A stretch of 64,000 nucleotides of DNA, taken from the NCBI RefSeq assembly GCF_036014215.1, contig NZ_CP107921.1, forward strand, positions 2,861,501 through 2,925,500, written 5' to 3'. The notes under the pieces are model-generated. The model did not search any database. It saw nothing but the letters and a program-made list of their open reading frames with translations, and was not told where the DNA came from. Positions 35,305 to 44,449 of the stretch are shown here, one piece after another. Numbering within the stretch: position 1 is the first letter of the stretch; every line of letters begins with the position of its first letter. Both the position numbers and the translations under genes were made by a program. This stretch comes from Streptomyces sp. NBC_00440. GTDB lineage: Bacteria; Actinomycetota; Actinomycetes; Streptomycetales; Streptomycetaceae.

Positions 35305-35366
35305 ACCGTTCATCTCCCCCGTGAGACGTTGTGTCAATAAGAGCCGTGCAAGAGGCACCTAAACAC

Positions 35367-35402
35367 GATCGGCCGCCGCCCGCTAGAGGGCGACGGCCGA
35401 TC
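35367..35402 (-). terminator. Hairpin terminator after the metalloprotease gene
   Basis: Fifteen-base stem GATCGGCCGCCGCCC / GGGCGACGGCCGATC with one mismatch and loop GCTAGA, 26 bases past the protease stop. Confidence 0.85.
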
Positions 35403-35427
35403 ACGCTCTGACCTGCGGTGATGTGAC

Positions 35428-37842
35428 TCAGCGGTGCGAGGCGCCGACCTGGACCGTGATCGTCGAGCCATCCAGGGGCTGCTTGAGGATCGAGATCCGG
35501 GTGTTGGTGTCAGTTACCTTGACGCTTCCGGTCTCATTGTCCTTGTACCAGTACGTACCCTGGTGATCATCGAAAACCGGCCGGCCGAGCTGCGGCTGGA
35601 CCCGCTGGGCGACATCCGCGCTGTGCAGCGTGAACCCGGCCGTCGGGTACCAGCTGAACGGCGCGTCGAAGGGCTGGATCTTGTTCCGCATGACCGTGCC
35701 GTCCGCCCACTTCAACGGCTTGGCGTGCGAGTCGACCGGCAGGATCAGACCCTGGCCCGGGTGCGCGCTGACGTTGTTGTCCGGCTGCGAGGTGTCCCAC
35801 TGCCAGATCATCAGGCCGCGCTGGTACGGGTAGTACTCCACCCAGTCCGGACGGGTCTTCGAGAAGCCGAAGTTGTACGGGCCCGTCTTCAACGTCTGGT
35901 CGTACGACACGTACTGGCGGTTCTCCGCGATGTAGTACTGCGGGTAATTCTTGGTGAAGGACTCACCGATGCGCGAGAAGCCCTTCGCGGTCCAACCCGC
36001 GTCGTCCGTCTCGGCGTTGTCCGTGAAGAGCGGGGCGCCGTCGGCGTTCACCGAGATCTTGTCGGCCGCGAAGCCCTTGCCCGAGACACCGCCGTCGGAC
36101 GAGTAACGGAAGCGGAGGTCGATCTTCTTGCCCGCGTAGGCGTCCAGCGGGTACGAGAGGGTCTTGTACGCGGTGGACGACCCGGTCAGCGCGGGCTTGT
36201 CGCCGCCGTCGCGCGGGATCTGCGCGCCGTCGGCCTTGCCGTCGATGGCGGTCCAGTTGGCGCCGCCGTCCGTCGAGACCTCGGCGTAGAGGAAGTCGTA
36301 GTCCTTCTCGATGTCCCACCAGCCCGAAAGGTCCAGCGAGGCCTTGGACTTGCCGGTCAGGTCGACCGTGCGGGTCAGGGTGTTGGAGAGGTTGTCACCC
36401 ATCCCGCTCCACCACTGCTTGCTGCCCTCGGCCGGCTTGGCGATCGTCGTGGTGACGGGCTTGTCCGGCAGTGAGACGACCAGCGCCTGCTTGTTCTTGG
36501 TGTTGTACTCCGAGACGCCGAGCTTGTGGGTCGACTTCTTCGCGGCCTTGGCCGTGTCGTAGTCCAGCCAGCCCAGTTGGAGCTTGTCCCACGCGGACAT
36601 GTCCCCCGGCTTGTTGCCGATGGCGTTGTCACCGGTACTCAGCCAGGAGCCCGCCGACATCAGCGACCAGAAACCCACGCCGTTCTCAGCGGTGTTGGTG
36701 GTGTCGTACTCGTCCGGCAGCCCCAGGTCGTGGGCGTACTCGTGGGCGAAGACACCGAGGCCGCCGTTCTCGGGCTGCATGGTGTAGTCGCCGACCCAGA
36801 TGCCGGTGTCGCCGATCGGCGTGCCACCGGACTTGTTGTCGGCCGGGCCCGTCTTGCCGGTGTCCGTGCCGTACACGTAGGAGCGGTGCGCCCAGAGCGC
36901 GTCGGCGCCCTCGGCGCCGCCGCCGGCGGACTCGTCCTCGCCGGCGTGCACGATCTGGAAGTGGTCGATGTAGCCGTCGGGCTCGTTGAAGTTGCCGTCG
37001 CCGTCGTAGTCGTAGCGGTCCCACTGGTCGTAACTGGCCAGGGTCGCCTTGATCTCGGCGTCGGTCTTCCCGGCCGCCTTCTGGGCCTGGGCCCATGCGG
37101 TGACGCCGTCGCGGACCAGGTCACCGGCGTTGGCACAGATACTGGAGCCGCAGTAGTTGGAGCCGTAACGGGCCTCGTTGTAGGGGACGGTGACCCAGTC
37201 GGCGACCTCGCCGTCGACGGAGTAGCGGCCGGACGAGGTCTTCTCGTAGTACGACTTGAGCGAGTCCTTGCCCTTGCCGGTACCGAAGTAGAGGTCCTGG
37301 AAGTGCTGGCGGTTGTAGTCCGCCTGCCAGGCGGTGCTGTTGTCCTTCTTGCGGTCCGGCTGAGCGATCTTGTTGTGCGCCGGACCGGGCGTGCCGCCGT
37401 ACTTCTTCACGGGCGGCTTCGGCCCGTCGGGGCCGTCCGGGTCGTACATGGTGGTGTTGTCGACCGTGTCGCCGAACTGCACCAGGATCGTGAATATCTT
37501 GTCGGTCTTCTCGCGGCCGAGCTCGACGTACTTCTTGTCGTCGAGGCGCACCACCTTGGAACCGCCGTGCGACTGCACCTTCTTGTGGCCGGATATGACC
37601 TGTTGCAGCGCCGACTGGCGTTCCTTGTTCTGCTGCTTGCTGAACGGGCCGTCCAGATTGTGTTTCTGGCCCTTGAGCTGCGTCGCCGGGTCACGGCGGT
37701 CGATCTTCTTCGAAGTCGCGCTGCCCGCAGGGGCCTTGGTGTCGGCCTGGGCGGTGGCGTACGCCGAAGCGGTGGCGGTGGTCGCGGCGATGGCCACGAG
37801 CACTGCGGCCACCCGGGTCGTTGCCCGTCTCTTGATATTCAC
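35428..37842 (-). CDS. Secreted M6-type (immune inhibitor A-like) metalloprotease
   Basis: An 804-residue exported zinc protease. The signal peptide (VNIKRRATTRVAAVLVAIAATTATASAYA) precedes a propeptide. The catalytic domain has FAHEYAHDLGLPDEYD, the H-E-x-x-H-x-x-G-x-x-D zinc motif with a following Met-turn candidate (FWSLMSAGSW). The C-terminal half holds immune-inhibitor-A-type beta domains: LDLSGWWDIEKDYDFLYAEVSTDGGANWTAIDG resembles a MAM/concanavalin-like unit. GTG 37842 follows GGAGG at 11 bases. Probably degrades extracellular proteins. Confidence 0.93.
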   Translation of the reverse strand: MNIKRRATTRVAAVLVAIAATTATASAYATAQADTKAPAGSATSKKIDRRDPATQLKGQKHNLDGPFSKQQNKERQSALQQVISGHKKVQSHGGSKVVRLDDKKYVELGREKTDKIFTILVQFGDTVDNTTMYDPDGPDGPKPPVKKYGGTPGPAHNKIAQPDRKKDNSTAWQADYNRQHFQDLYFGTGKGKDSLKSYYEKTSSGRYSVDGEVADWVTVPYNEARYGSNYCGSSICANAGDLVRDGVTAWAQAQKAAGKTDAEIKATLASYDQWDRYDYDGDGNFNEPDGYIDHFQIVHAGEDESAGGGAEGADALWAHRSYVYGTDTGKTGPADNKSGGTPIGDTGIWVGDYTMQPENGGLGVFAHEYAHDLGLPDEYDTTNTAENGVGFWSLMSAGSWLSTGDNAIGNKPGDMSAWDKLQLGWLDYDTAKAAKKSTHKLGVSEYNTKNKQALVVSLPDKPVTTTIAKPAEGSKQWWSGMGDNLSNTLTRTVDLTGKSKASLDLSGWWDIEKDYDFLYAEVSTDGGANWTAIDGKADGAQIPRDGGDKPALTGSSTAYKTLSYPLDAYAGKKIDLRFRYSSDGGVSGKGFAADKISVNADGAPLFTDNAETDDAGWTAKGFSRIGESFTKNYPQYYIAENRQYVSYDQTLKTGPYNFGFSKTRPDWVEYYPYQRGLMIWQWDTSQPDNNVSAHPGQGLILPVDSHAKPLKWADGTVMRNKIQPFDAPFSWYPTAGFTLHSADVAQRVQPQLGRPVFDDHQGTYWYKDNETGSVKVTDTNTRISILKQPLDGSTITVQVGASHR

Positions 37843-38268
37843 TTGGTGCTGTCCTCCCCGAACGCGTCGCAAGTGACGACATTCGACCGGAGGTGCGGCA
37901 GAAAAGACAGATCTTGACTTGAACACACCAATTGCATTATGCAGAGCACCGTTTCCGGTATGCGGACGGCTCACAGCGTCCGCACAGCAGCCGCCCGGCG
38001 TCCGCCCGGTCGAGCCGGATGTCCGACGGATGCCCTCCGGAGGACCTCACGGAGGGTCAGCGGGCGCGTCGGCCCGGCCGACGGGTTGCGGGCGTGACTC
38101 CGTGCGCCCCCCATGCACCGGCACTGTGGGTTAGGCGACGCTTACTAATGGTTCCGCTCGGGCATCCGTCGGATTAGAGTCGCGCTCGACGTACGTGCCG
38201 CTCGACGTATGTACCGGCATGCTCCGCCGAGTCGGCCACCCACCGCTGTCCCTAGGACGGATATCGCC
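37843..38268. other. Divergent intergenic region with direct repeat and possible iron box
   Basis: Between the protease and a small membrane-protein gene. A 16-base direct repeat (CGCTCGACGTACGTGC, second copy two changes) occurs at 38183 and 38199. TTAGGCGACGCTTACTAA at 38131-38148 partly resembles the DmdR/IdeR iron box. No ORF is supported. Confidence 0.4.
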
Positions 38269-38598
38269 ATGACGCGTCCGACTGCCGCACAGCTCTCGTA
38301 TGGTTCGGCCACCGTCGTCTTCTCGACCCTCGCGATGCTGCTGCTCTCGCGCACCTCATCGGGTGTCGGAGTCGCGGTCATCGTCGTGGCGGCGCTGGTC
38401 CTCGGTCTCCTGGTCGCGGTGACCGTCCCCATGCCGAAATCGGCCCGCCGGGCCGGCCTGACCGGAGCCGAGGAATCCGGTGCGGCCCGTACCGCCGCCA
38501 CCGACGCCACGGCCACCCCACCGGACCTGCGGGCATCCGCTCCGCACACCCCGGCCGCCACTGCCGAACGGGTCGGCGGCCACTCACTGCGCGGCTGA
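38269..38598 (+). CDS. Small two-helix membrane protein
   Basis: A 109-residue protein with two membrane helices (SYGSATVVFSTLAMLLLSR and VGVAVIVVAALVLGLLVAVTV) and a polar Ala/Thr-rich C-terminal tail. The ATG follows ACGGATATCGCC without a strong ribosome site. It ends 24 bases before the convergent RDD gene. No family recognised. Confidence 0.65.
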   Translation: MTRPTAAQLSYGSATVVFSTLAMLLLSRTSSGVGVAVIVVAALVLGLLVAVTVPMPKSARRAGLTGAEESGAARTAATDATATPPDLRASAPHTPAATAERVGGHSLRG

Positions 38599-38621
38599 GC
38601 GGTCTCGCGGCCACCACCGGT

Positions 38622-39293
38622 CTACGGGGTCGTGACGACCACCACCACGGTCTTCGCCGCCTTGTCGTGCAGCCCCTGCTTGTACGGCCTGTCGAAGAAG
38701 CTCCAGCCGCCGCAGATCGCGGTCCACACACAGGCGCAGCAGAACACCGCGGGCAGCCACAGCACGGCCGCCCGGACGAGAGCCGCCTGCGTGGTCGGCG
38801 TGGTGCCGTCGTTCAGATTGGCGGCCCGCAGCCGGAACAGCCCCTTGCCCACGGTCTGCCCGTTGCGCTTGACCGTCATGAGCGTGTCGTAGCCGATGTA
38901 GAGGATCGCCGCGATCACGCTCTGCCCGAGCGACCGGCCGTAGTTCATGTGGTCCGTGTTGTATCTCAGCCCGCCGAAGATCAGTGAGACCAGCCAGACG
39001 ACCACGGCGACGATCAGGATGTCGATGATGCGGGCCAGCACCCGCTTCCCGCTGGGCGCGAGGGGCGGCATCCCGGCGAGCGGCTGGTCACCGCCGTACG
39101 CGCTGCCGCTGCCATAGGCGTTCGGATCGTACGGCGGGGGTGGTGTGCTGCCACCGTACGGATCGCCGCCACCCGGGGGCGGGGGTGGCGGCGGGGGCGG
39201 CGCGCTGTCGTACGGGCTGCCGCCGCCCTGCGGCTTCTTGAGGAAGGGATCGTCCTCGGGGGGCTGTCCGGGCGGCGGCTGATCGGTGCTCAT
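38622..39293 (-). CDS. RDD family membrane protein with Pro-rich N-terminus
   Basis: A 223-residue protein. Residues 1-80 are Pro/Gly/Tyr-rich (a run of nine Pro near 33-41). The RDD domain begins RVLARIIDILIV (R-x-x-D signature), with GYDTLMTVKRNGQTVGKGLFRLRAAN and the closing FFDRPYKQGLHDKAAKTVV. About three membrane helices. A second RDD gene lies just upstream on the same strand, with the same FDRP...LHDKAA ending, suggesting an old duplication. Function unknown. Confidence 0.9.
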   Translation of the reverse strand: MSTDQPPPGQPPEDDPFLKKPQGGGSPYDSAPPPPPPPPPGGGDPYGGSTPPPPYDPNAYGSGSAYGGDQPLAGMPPLAPSGKRVLARIIDILIVAVVVWLVSLIFGGLRYNTDHMNYGRSLGQSVIAAILYIGYDTLMTVKRNGQTVGKGLFRLRAANLNDGTTPTTQAALVRAAVLWLPAVFCCACVWTAICGGWSFFDRPYKQGLHDKAAKTVVVVVTTP

Positions 39294-39357
39294 GGCCCGA
39301 GTCGACCGCGCCCGGCGGGGCCCCGCATCCGGTCAGGACCGTACGAGTGAGGCCCTG

Positions 39358-40887
39358 TCAGCCCGCTGCCACGAACGTCCGTGCGGCCTTGTCGTGCAGA
39401 CACTGCCGCCAGGGCCGGTCGAAGAGACACCAGAGGACGTTGACGACGCCCACGACCAGCATCCCGAGGACCCCGTACAGCAGCCAGCGGACAGCCGCAC
39501 CGCGGAAGGACGGCGGCTCGTAGGACTCCATGTCGCGGACCTGGACCCGGCAGAGCTTCTTGCCGAGGGTGCGGCCCCACTTGGCGGTCGGCAGGGCCTC
39601 GTACAGCAGCCCCAGGACCAGGAACGCCCCGATGGCGGCGGCCAGACAGCCGGCCGTGGTCCCGTCGAGCAGCCAGACCGTGACGGTGGTCCCGGAGAGC
39701 TTGGCCTCGTCGATCTTGCTGTTGATGTGGTCGACGGCCTTCGTCAGGAACGGCGCGGCGACCGCGCCGGCCACCGCGCCCAGCACGACGGTGTCGATCA
39801 GCCGGGCGGCGAACCGCTTGCCGATGGCCGCCGGACGGGCGGATGCCTGGGCGCGGGCGGCAGCCTGGAACGGGTCCTCGACCGGAGGCTTCCACGGCGG
39901 CAGCCGCTCCTGGTCGGCCCCTTCGCCGGACCGGGCGAGCTGCTGCACCTGCTGCGGCCAGGAAGGCGCCTGCGGACTACCCGCTTCCGCCGGGTACGGC
40001 TGGTGCGGGTGGGGCTGCTGGGGCTGAACCGGCTGTTGCGACGGTACGGGCTGGTCCTGGTGCGGGACGTGTGGCGGGGGCTGGAACTGCGGCTGGGGCT
40101 GCTGGGGCTGAACCGGCTGTTGCGGCGGTACGGGCTGCTGCAACTGCTGAGGCTGCACCGGCTGTTGCGGCGGTGCGGACTGCTGCGGCTGCGGGCGAAC
40201 GGCGCGGATGGACATGGTGCCGTCCGTCCTGCTCGTACGGGCCGCGTCGCCGCCCGCGCTGCCACCCGCACCAGTGCCCGCATCGGCGCCGGGACCACTT
40301 CCCGTGCCGTTTCCGGGGCGCAGTGCGCGCAGGGTGACCGTGCCGTCCTGCGGCGGGGTCCGGCGCCCGGCAGGGAGGGCGGGCCGGGAGGCCTCCTGCC
40401 CTGCGGGCAGCTCGGCGCGGCGCGGCTCGGGGACCGGCGGGCCGGGCTCGGGCTGCGCGGCGTCGGCGGGCCGGGCCGGGGCCTCGGCCGGCGTACGGGG
40501 GTCCGGGCCGCCCCAGGAGACCCGGCGGTCGCGCTCGCCGCCGAAGCCGCCCTGACGGGAGGTGTCGGCCTGCCAGACGGAGGCGGGTTCCTGCCGGGTG
40601 TCGTACTCCGGCTCCTCGTCGAAGAAGACCGGCCCGGTCTCCTCGGCCTGCGGCACATCGGACGCCTCGGCCGGTCTGCGCACGGCGGGCAGCGGTGCGG
40701 CGGGCGAGGCTGCCGCACCGCCCGGAGGTACCGGCAGGGCCTGGCTGCCGTCGGCGGGGGCCGGGCGGCTCGTGCCCGGTACCCACGAAGCACCGTTCCA
40801 ATACCGCACATATCCGGGAATCGATGGATCTGGGTAGTAGCCAGGCGTGGGGCTGCCGTCGCCGGTTGCCGGGGTTGGGGCGCTCAT
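39358..40887 (-). CDS. DUF2510-RDD membrane protein with Gln/Pro-repeat linker
   Basis: A 509-residue protein. Residues 10-40 (PTPGYYPDPSIPGYVRYWNGASWVPGT) are a DUF2510 motif. Residues about 40-330 are low complexity, including a run of PPQQPVQPQQ-type repeats near 230-310 that is also a minisatellite in the DNA. The C-terminal RDD domain (KRFAARLIDTVVLGAV, then AKWGRTLGKKLCRVQVRD and FDRPWRQCLHDKAARTFV) has three or four membrane helices. Start ATG 40887. It lies 64 bases upstream of the other RDD gene, same strand. Confidence 0.9.
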   Translation of the reverse strand: MSAPTPATGDGSPTPGYYPDPSIPGYVRYWNGASWVPGTSRPAPADGSQALPVPPGGAAASPAAPLPAVRRPAEASDVPQAEETGPVFFDEEPEYDTRQEPASVWQADTSRQGGFGGERDRRVSWGGPDPRTPAEAPARPADAAQPEPGPPVPEPRRAELPAGQEASRPALPAGRRTPPQDGTVTLRALRPGNGTGSGPGADAGTGAGGSAGGDAARTSRTDGTMSIRAVRPQPQQSAPPQQPVQPQQLQQPVPPQQPVQPQQPQPQFQPPPHVPHQDQPVPSQQPVQPQQPHPHQPYPAEAGSPQAPSWPQQVQQLARSGEGADQERLPPWKPPVEDPFQAAARAQASARPAAIGKRFAARLIDTVVLGAVAGAVAAPFLTKAVDHINSKIDEAKLSGTTVTVWLLDGTTAGCLAAAIGAFLVLGLLYEALPTAKWGRTLGKKLCRVQVRDMESYEPPSFRGAAVRWLLYGVLGMLVVGVVNVLWCLFDRPWRQCLHDKAARTFVAAG

Positions 40888-41097
40888 CACCGTGGTCCCG
40901 TATCTCCTTGAGAGCCGCAATTCAAGGCTCCACATCTATCAGACCGCCGTGGGCCCACGGACCGGTCCTGTCGCATCGACCACTTTCCGGTCATCGCCAA
41001 ATCATCCTCGAAACCCGCGTAATGAATGCCGGGCAGGGTGCTCTCACCCTGTACGGCCCGCCGTTGGGCGTACGTACAAGGAGAGGAACCGCTCGCC

Positions 41098-41574
41098 ATG
41101 AACACCGTGGTGGAACGTGAACTGGAGCTCAAGCTGGTGCTGTCGCCCGAGCGCAGCATCCCTGTCCCTGCCAGGCTTTCCTACAGCACGGCCGACCCCT
41201 ATGCCGTGCACGTCAGCTTCCACATCTGCTCGGACACCCCCGTGAACTGGTCGTTCGCCCGTGAACTGATGGTCGAGGGGGTGTTCAGGCCCTGCGGCCA
41301 CGGCGACGTACGGATCTGGCCCACCAAGGTGAACTCGAAGAGCGTCGTCTGTATCGCGCTCTCCTCGCCCGACGGGAACGCCCTCCTGGAGGCGCCGACC
41401 GCTCAGGTCTCCGCCTGGCTGGAGCGGACCCTGCGGGCCGTGCCGCCCGGCTCGGAGAGCACGCATCTGGGCATCGACGACGGCCTGGCCGCGCTGCTCA
41501 CCCCGCTGCCCGCGGACGATCTGTGGATGCGCGACCCGTGGCCCGGGGACGAGTCCGACGACGACGGCCGGTGA
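41098..41574 (+). CDS. ssgG: SsgA-like sporulation/cell-division protein (probable SsgG)
   Basis: A 158-residue SALP protein. ELELKLVLSPERSIPVPARLSYSTADPYAVHVSFH and WSFARELMVEGVFRPCGHGDVRIWP are the family core, and VVCIALSSPDGNALLEAP the third block. SALPs are restricted to morphologically complex actinomycetes and control septum placement and spore wall formation. Assignment as SsgG rests on recalled gene order: in S. coelicolor ssgG lies close to hppD, as here apart from the gas-vesicle block. The ATG has AAGGAGAGG upstream. Confidence 0.8.
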   Translation: MNTVVERELELKLVLSPERSIPVPARLSYSTADPYAVHVSFHICSDTPVNWSFARELMVEGVFRPCGHGDVRIWPTKVNSKSVVCIALSSPDGNALLEAPTAQVSAWLERTLRAVPPGSESTHLGIDDGLAALLTPLPADDLWMRDPWPGDESDDDGR

Positions 41575-41617
41575 CCGCGACGACGGCGCCCACAGGGCGT
41601 ACCGGGGCGGGAGGATC

Positions 41618-42985
41618 TCAGAAGAGTTTGCCCGGGTTGAGCAGGCCCAACGGGTCGAAAGCCTGCTTGACTCCGCGCTGCATCTCGACGCCCACCGGCC
41701 CCAGTTCGCGCGCCAGCCACTCCTTCTTCAGTACGCCCACGCCGTGTTCGCCGGTGATCGTGCCGCCCAGCTCAAGGCCGAGCGCCATGATCTCGTCGAA
41801 AGACTCACGCGCCCGCCGCGACTCATCGGGGTCGGCGTGGTCGAAGCAGACGACGGGGTGCGTGTTGCCGTCGCCGGCGTGGGCGCAGACGCCGATGGTG
41901 AGGTCGTGCTTCTCGGCGATGACCGCGGTGCCTTCGAGCATGGCGCCGAGCTTCGAACGCGGTACGCACACATCGTCGATCATCGTCGCGGGCTTGACGG
42001 TCTCCAGCGCGGTGAGGGACAGCCTGCGGGCCTGGAGGAGCAGTTCGGACTCGGCCTCGTCCTCGGCGGGCACGATCTCGGTGGCACCGGCAGCTGCACA
42101 GAGCTCGCCGACGGCGGCCAGGTCGGCCGCGGGGTCCGCGGTGTCGAACGCGGCGAGCAGCAGGGCCTCCGTGGTTTCCGGGAGGCCCATCTGCGCCATC
42201 GAGTTGACCGCGCGGATCGTTGTACGGTCCATGAGTTCGAGGAGTGAGGGTGTGTGACCGCGCTCCATGATCGCGCAGATCGCGTCGCAGGCGGCAGCGG
42301 CCGATGAGAACTCGGCGGCCAGGGCGAGCTGGCGCGGCGGGGCGGGCTTCAGTGCGAGAACGGCTTTCACGACCACCCCGAGGCTGCCTTCGGAGCCGAC
42401 GAAGAGCCGGGTCAGGTCGTATCCGGCGACGCCCTTGGCGGTGCGGCGTCCGGTGGTCAGGAGCCGCCCGTCGGCGAGGACGACCTCCAGGCCGAGTACG
42501 TACTCGGCGGTCACCCCGTACTTCACACAGCACAGGCCGCCCGCGGCCGTGCCGATGTTCCCGCCGATGGTGCAGGTCTCCCAGCTGGAGGGGTCCGGCG
42601 GGTAGTACAGGCCCTGGTCGGCGGCGGCCCGGGAGAGCACGGCGTTGACGACGCCCGGTTCGACGACGGCGATCCGGTCGACGGGGCTGATCTCCAGGAT
42701 CCGGTCCATCTTGGTGAGGGACAGCACGATGCAGCCGTCGACGGCGTTGGCCGCGCCGGAGAGGCCGGTGCGAGCGCCCTGCGGGACGACGGGCGTACGG
42801 AGGGCTGTCGCCGTGCGCATGACGTGCTGGACCTGCTCGGTGGTGCGCGGCAGGACGACGGCGGCGGGGGCCCCGGCGTCGCAGAAACCGGCGGTGTCCC
42901 TGGCGTACGAGGCCATCACGTCCGGGTCGCTGATCAGGGCTTCTGCCGGGAGTCCGGTGCGCAGGCGTTCGAGCAGATCATTCAT
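41618..42985 (-). CDS. FAD-linked oxidase (GlcD/D-lactate dehydrogenase type)
   Basis: A 455-residue flavoprotein of the PCMH/vanillyl-alcohol-oxidase family. VVPQGARTGLSGAANAVDGCIVLSLTKMDRI and SSWETCTIGGNIGTAAGGLCCVKYGVTAEYVLGLEVVLADG bind FAD. CAHAGDGNTHPVV provides a metal-binding His pair, and GGTITGEHGVGVLKKEW ends the active site. It oxidises a 2-hydroxy acid such as glycolate or D-lactate; the exact one is not deducible. Confidence 0.92.
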   Translation of the reverse strand: MNDLLERLRTGLPAEALISDPDVMASYARDTAGFCDAGAPAAVVLPRTTEQVQHVMRTATALRTPVVPQGARTGLSGAANAVDGCIVLSLTKMDRILEISPVDRIAVVEPGVVNAVLSRAAADQGLYYPPDPSSWETCTIGGNIGTAAGGLCCVKYGVTAEYVLGLEVVLADGRLLTTGRRTAKGVAGYDLTRLFVGSEGSLGVVVKAVLALKPAPPRQLALAAEFSSAAAACDAICAIMERGHTPSLLELMDRTTIRAVNSMAQMGLPETTEALLLAAFDTADPAADLAAVGELCAAAGATEIVPAEDEAESELLLQARRLSLTALETVKPATMIDDVCVPRSKLGAMLEGTAVIAEKHDLTIGVCAHAGDGNTHPVVCFDHADPDESRRARESFDEIMALGLELGGTITGEHGVGVLKKEWLARELGPVGVEMQRGVKQAFDPLGLLNPGKLF

Positions 42986-43069
42986 GATCCCACCCTGGCA
43001 CCGGCGGACGGCTGCTGGGAAGGGGCGGACCTCAGCGGGTGCGGAGAGGGCCGCGCCGGGGGTGACCGG

Positions 43070-43354
43070 TCAACGGGACTCGTGGGAGAGCAGGGTGCCG
43101 AGCGGGCCGAGGTCCAGGTTGAGGTCCTCGCGGCGCAGACCGTGTTGTGCGCAGAGTTCCGTCATCCGCTCGTCGAGGAGCATCAGTGTGGTCCCCACCC
43201 GTTCTTCCTGCTCCTCGGTGAGCTCTCCGCTGTCGAACCGGCGGATCGCCTGCCGCTCCATGAGCTGTCTGAGCAGTTCGACCACGGTGAGGACGAGCGA
43301 CGCCAGATCGCGGCCCGCGCTGTGCGGGTCGATGTCCACGCGGGTGTCGGTCAC
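43070..43354 (-). CDS. gvpK: Gas vesicle protein GvpK
   Basis: A 94-residue helical protein. RDLASLVLTVVELLRQLMERQAIRRFDSGELTEEQEERVGTTLMLLDERM is the GvpK core. The GTG start overlaps the gvpS stop by four bases (GTGA), which fixes it. Last gene of the operon. GvpK is needed for vesicle assembly, possibly as a minor shell or chaperone component. Confidence 0.93.
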   Translation of the reverse strand: MTDTRVDIDPHSAGRDLASLVLTVVELLRQLMERQAIRRFDSGELTEEQEERVGTTLMLLDERMTELCAQHGLRREDLNLDLGPLGTLLSHESR

Positions 43355-43581
43355 AGCGGCCCGCTGTCGGCCCACGGCGCGGGAACCCGTTCACTGACGG
43401 ATGCCAGCAGCGCGTGCAGGGAGAGCCTGACCAGCGGGACGTCCGCGATGGCGATCACCAGGTCTCCGCTGATGACGACGCCGGTGCCGAGCACTCGGTC
43501 GAGGAGATCGACCAGAGGGACCCCGATGGGGGCCACGGCCTCCGGGCCCTGCCAGGGGACGGGATTACGGGTGTCCTGCAT
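43351..43581 (-). CDS. gvpS: Gas vesicle protein GvpS (GvpA/J family)
   Basis: A 76-residue GvpA-like protein. VPLVDLLDRVLGTGVVISGDLVIAIADVPLVRLSLHALLASV follows the GvpA fold (helix, two strands, helix). It overlaps gvpL by 17 bases and gvpK by four. The position before gvpK matches gvpS in the S. coelicolor cluster order. Confidence 0.9.
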   Translation of the reverse strand: MQDTRNPVPWQGPEAVAPIGVPLVDLLDRVLGTGVVISGDLVIAIADVPLVRLSLHALLASVSERVPAPWADSGPL

Positions 43582-44449
43582 GAACGCCTCCGTCCGTGAA
43601 CGAGTAGGGGGCCCACGGCCCCGAGACCTCGATCTCGATGCCGTCGAAACCCGGGGTGGAGCGGAGCCGCCCGACCGTCCTCGCCAGCTGGCCGCCTCTC
43701 TCCTCGGCGATCAGATAGGCCGCGTTCATGACCTGTGTGCGGCCCTGGCCCGTGGCCTCGGGGCCGTGCGGACGGCGCCTGACCGAGCCCGCGGCCAGTT
43801 CGCGTACGGCGCTGTCCACCTGCTCGGCTGCGGCCAGTGCCCGCTCCTGACACTGCTCCCGCTGCTGCCGGGCGCCACGCAGCCGGTTCAGATACGCACG
43901 GCCCGCGCCCTGTCCCGTCCCGGACGGCGCGTCCGGCGGGAGCGTCTCGGACGGTGCCGCCCCGTTGCCGGGCGCCCCGTTCCCGTTCCCGTTCCCGGTC
44001 CCGGGCTGGGTCAGATAGACCTTGACGGCCCATTCGGCCCGCCCCGCGATGCGGTCGAGCGCCGCCCGGAAGCGTTCCTGCTCGGCGCCGAGTGCGGCGG
44101 CGGCGCGTTCGTCCCCGAGATAGAGCGTCGCCAGGGGAAGCGGCACCGTGGGACCTCCGGTGGCGGCGGCGGTGACGACGTCGTGGTGGGTCCGCGCGCA
44201 GCGTTCGAGTTCGGCGGGATCGGTGAGCCGCTCGCGCAGGGCGGCTTCCGAGAAGGCTTCCGCCGGTACGTCCTGGACCACGGCCCGCAGCGGGCCCACG
44301 GCCAGGAAGCGCAGCGGCCCGCCCCCGGGATGTCCGTGGGCGGGGTCCATCCGCGCGGGGCGGTCCGGCCCGCAGACAGCGAAGACGTACGTGGCCGGGG
44401 CGCCGGTGCGGTCGGCCGGGCCGGGCTGGTACTGCGGAGTCACCGTCAT
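43565..44449 (-). CDS. gvpL: Gas vesicle protein GvpL/GvpF type
   Basis: A 294-residue GvpL/F-family protein. TYVFAVCGPD and HHDVVTAAATGGPTVPLPLATLYLGDERAAAAL are the N-terminal domain, EWAVKVYLTQP the conserved central strand, and LNRLRGARQQREQCQERAL begins the C-terminal domain. A Gly/Asn-rich insert (GNGNGNGAPGNG, near 152-165) lies between domains. The ATG overlaps the gvpJ stop by four bases. These proteins help GvpA polymerise. Confidence 0.92.
   Translation of the reverse strand: MTVTPQYQPGPADRTGAPATYVFAVCGPDRPARMDPAHGHPGGGPLRFLAVGPLRAVVQDVPAEAFSEAALRERLTDPAELERCARTHHDVVTAAATGGPTVPLPLATLYLGDERAAAALGAEQERFRAALDRIAGRAEWAVKVYLTQPGTGNGNGNGAPGNGAAPSETLPPDAPSGTGQGAGRAYLNRLRGARQQREQCQERALAAAEQVDSAVRELAAGSVRRRPHGPEATGQGRTQVMNAAYLIAEERGGQLARTVGRLRSTPGFDGIEIEVSGPWAPYSFTDGGVHAGHP

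Noticed and set aside
36526..37917. A 463-codon plus-strand frame opposite the metalloprotease
   Set aside because: Val/Gly/Arg-rich shadow; the minus strand contains signal peptide and zinc motif.
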